Source of the DNA: JBQLZO01 sp052168315 | GTDB lineage: Bacteria > Planctomycetota > Phycisphaerae > Phycisphaerales > UBA1924 | DNA: 17,906 nt | Reading direction: 5' to 3' | Assembly (NCBI GenBank): GCA_052168315.1 | Contig: JBQLZO010000012.1 | Span: forward strand, 1-17,906 | Shown: positions 17,164-17,906 of the stretch, piece by piece | Position numbering within the stretch: position 1 is the stretch's first letter | How the letters are laid out: each line of letters opens with the position of its first letter | Notes under the pieces: model-generated | The model's input: the letters and a program-made list of their open reading frames with translations, nothing else | Database searches by the model: none | What the model was told of the DNA's origin: nothing | Position numbers and translations under genes: made by a program

Positions 17164-17886
17164 ATGAGGCGACGGGCGAGGCATGAGCGTTCTTCCGATG
17201 TTCCGGCGTCGGATACGACACTGGAAGAGATCGAGCGATGGGTGTGGGATCGGCTCGAGACGGGCGCGACGGACCGGCGGGATGTGTGGCACCTGATGGC
17301 GCTGGCGACGGTGGCGGGCGGGGGGGATGGTGGTGGGCCGGGCGGGGTGGATGGCGATGGGAGGGATGCGGTGCATCCAGAGGTTCGGATGGTGGTGCTG
17401 CGCCGGTGCGATCGGGATGCGCGAACACTGCTGGCGCACACGGATGTGCGGTCGAGCAAGTGCGAGCAGATCGGGGCGCGGCCGCGGGTGGGGGTGTTGC
17501 TGTACGACGCCGAGCGGCGTGTGCAGGTGCGGATCGGTGCGGGCGCGCGTGTGCACGCGAGCGGGGCGGTGGCGGATCGGCAGTGGGATGGATCGCAGTT
17601 GATGTCGCGGCGGTGTTATCTGGCGCCGGTGGCGCCGGGGACGCCGAGTGATCGGGCGATTGTGAACCTGCCGGATGACCTGGTGCACGGCAATCCTGAT
17701 GCAGCGCGGAGCGAGGATGGGCGGGTGAACTTCGCGGTCGTCGAGATCGGCGTTGAATGGATCGACTGGCTGCACCTGGCGCACGATGGGCATCGGCGGG
17801 CGCGGTTTGTGTATTCGAACGCCGGATCGGCGCTGCACGATGCGGATGGGCCACACACCAAGACCTCCACCTGGATCGCCCCATGA
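17164..17886 (+). CDS. PNPOx-like FMN-binding protein (Alr4036/Pyridox_oxase_2-like)
   Basis: A 240-residue cytoplasmic protein of the split-barrel flavin family. FMN-phosphate landmarks of pyridoxamine 5'-phosphate oxidase are visible: VRMVVLR (74-80, with R75-M76-V77), HTDVRSSK (92-99, with T93, R96 and K99) and RVQVRIGA (119-126, with Q121 and R123). The C-terminal segment (WIDWLHLAHDGHRRARFVYS, 199-218) matches the general place of the PdxH substrate-binding tail but not its usual sequence. True PdxH activity is therefore doubtful, and a related flavin oxidoreductase is as likely. A glycine/aspartate-rich insert (52-67) interrupts the N-terminal part. The ATG at 17164 is supported by TACACT exactly 6 bases upstream; an adjacent TTG at 17161 is less likely. 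The gene lies 140 bases after the SLC13 gene and seems to have its own promoter. Confidence 0.85.
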   Translation: MRRRARHERSSDVPASDTTLEEIERWVWDRLETGATDRRDVWHLMALATVAGGGDGGGPGGVDGDGRDAVHPEVRMVVLRRCDRDARTLLAHTDVRSSKCEQIGARPRVGVLLYDAERRVQVRIGAGARVHASGAVADRQWDGSQLMSRRCYLAPVAPGTPSDRAIVNLPDDLVHGNPDAARSEDGRVNFAVVEIGVEWIDWLHLAHDGHRRARFVYSNAGSALHDADGPHTKTSTWIAP

Positions 17887-17889
17887 CCC

Positions 17890-17906
17890 CCCCCACCCCC
17901 CCCAAC
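17890..17906. repeat. C-tract, inverted copy of the G-tract before the PNPOx-like gene
   Basis: The reverse complement of 17890-17906 (GTTGGGGGGGGTGGGGG) is identical to 17133-17149. The PNPOx-like gene is thus flanked by a 17-base inverted repeat of low complexity. The window ends here, so the full length is unknown. Confidence 0.5.

Noticed and set aside
13408..17856. A 1482-codon open frame on the minus strand opposite the ABC, SLC13 and PNPOx-like genes
   Set aside because: Its translation is dominated by Arg, Pro, His and Ser without domains, while the plus strand encodes four recognisable proteins or protein parts. High GC removes stop codons from antisense frames.

Overview
The window is GC-rich bacterial chromosome with densely packed genes and G-rich spacers. 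I saw no phage, insertion-sequence, CRISPR, tRNA or rRNA signature. The gene mix suggests a Planctomycetota-type bacterium, perhaps of the Phycisphaerae: a secreted PA/M28/PDZ peptidase, a RoxA-like diheme cytochrome, a small DUF6714-like protein, mixed Shine-Dalgarno and apparently leaderless starts. This assignment is inference from recalled family distributions, not a search result.

Layout. 1-189 is an intergenic hairpin cluster. 190-3677 is a minus-strand pair: full-length fused glycine dehydrogenase (gcvP) followed by a small protein of unknown function. After a 530-base divergent spacer, the plus strand carries an exported M28 metallopeptidase (4208-6241) with a strong intrinsic terminator at 6329-6361. 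Next comes a plus-strand group: cytidylate kinase (cmk), a PlsC-type acyltransferase, and a small hypothetical overlapping it by four bases. A double hairpin separates this group from a minus-strand RoxA-like diheme c-type cytochrome (8605-10185). A 640-base spacer with a near-consensus sigma-70-type promoter leads to a coiled-coil/winged-helix protein (10828-11391). That gene converges, across a 15-bp terminator stem, on a class I SAM methyltransferase (11524-12423, minus). After another divergent spacer the plus strand carries an osmoprotectant/quaternary-amine-type ABC importer (ATPase, then a substrate-binding/permease fusion). It is followed by a SLC13/DASS Na+-coupled anion transporter and a PNPOx-like FMN-binding protein.

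How it works together. Most units look like housekeeping or accessory metabolism: one-carbon/glycine catabolism, pyrimidine nucleotide and phospholipid synthesis, peptide degradation outside the cytoplasm, periplasmic oxidative chemistry, solute uptake. I find no convincing defence, secretion or biosynthetic cluster.

The most interesting signal is in the regulatory DNA. Three or four genes (cmk, the ABC ATPase, the PNPOx-like gene and perhaps the SLC13 transporter) have a TANNNT -10-like hexamer only 6-7 bases before the start codon, as expected for leaderless mRNAs. Several of these promoters sit directly behind G-quadruplex-capable G-tracts and lack an evident -35 box. Other genes (gcvP, the M28 peptidase, the methyltransferase, the winged-helix gene) have Shine-Dalgarno sequences at normal spacing. 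The other notable point is the domain order of the ABC fusion, substrate-binding domain first and permease second, the reverse of the better-known OpuA/EgtU-type fusions.
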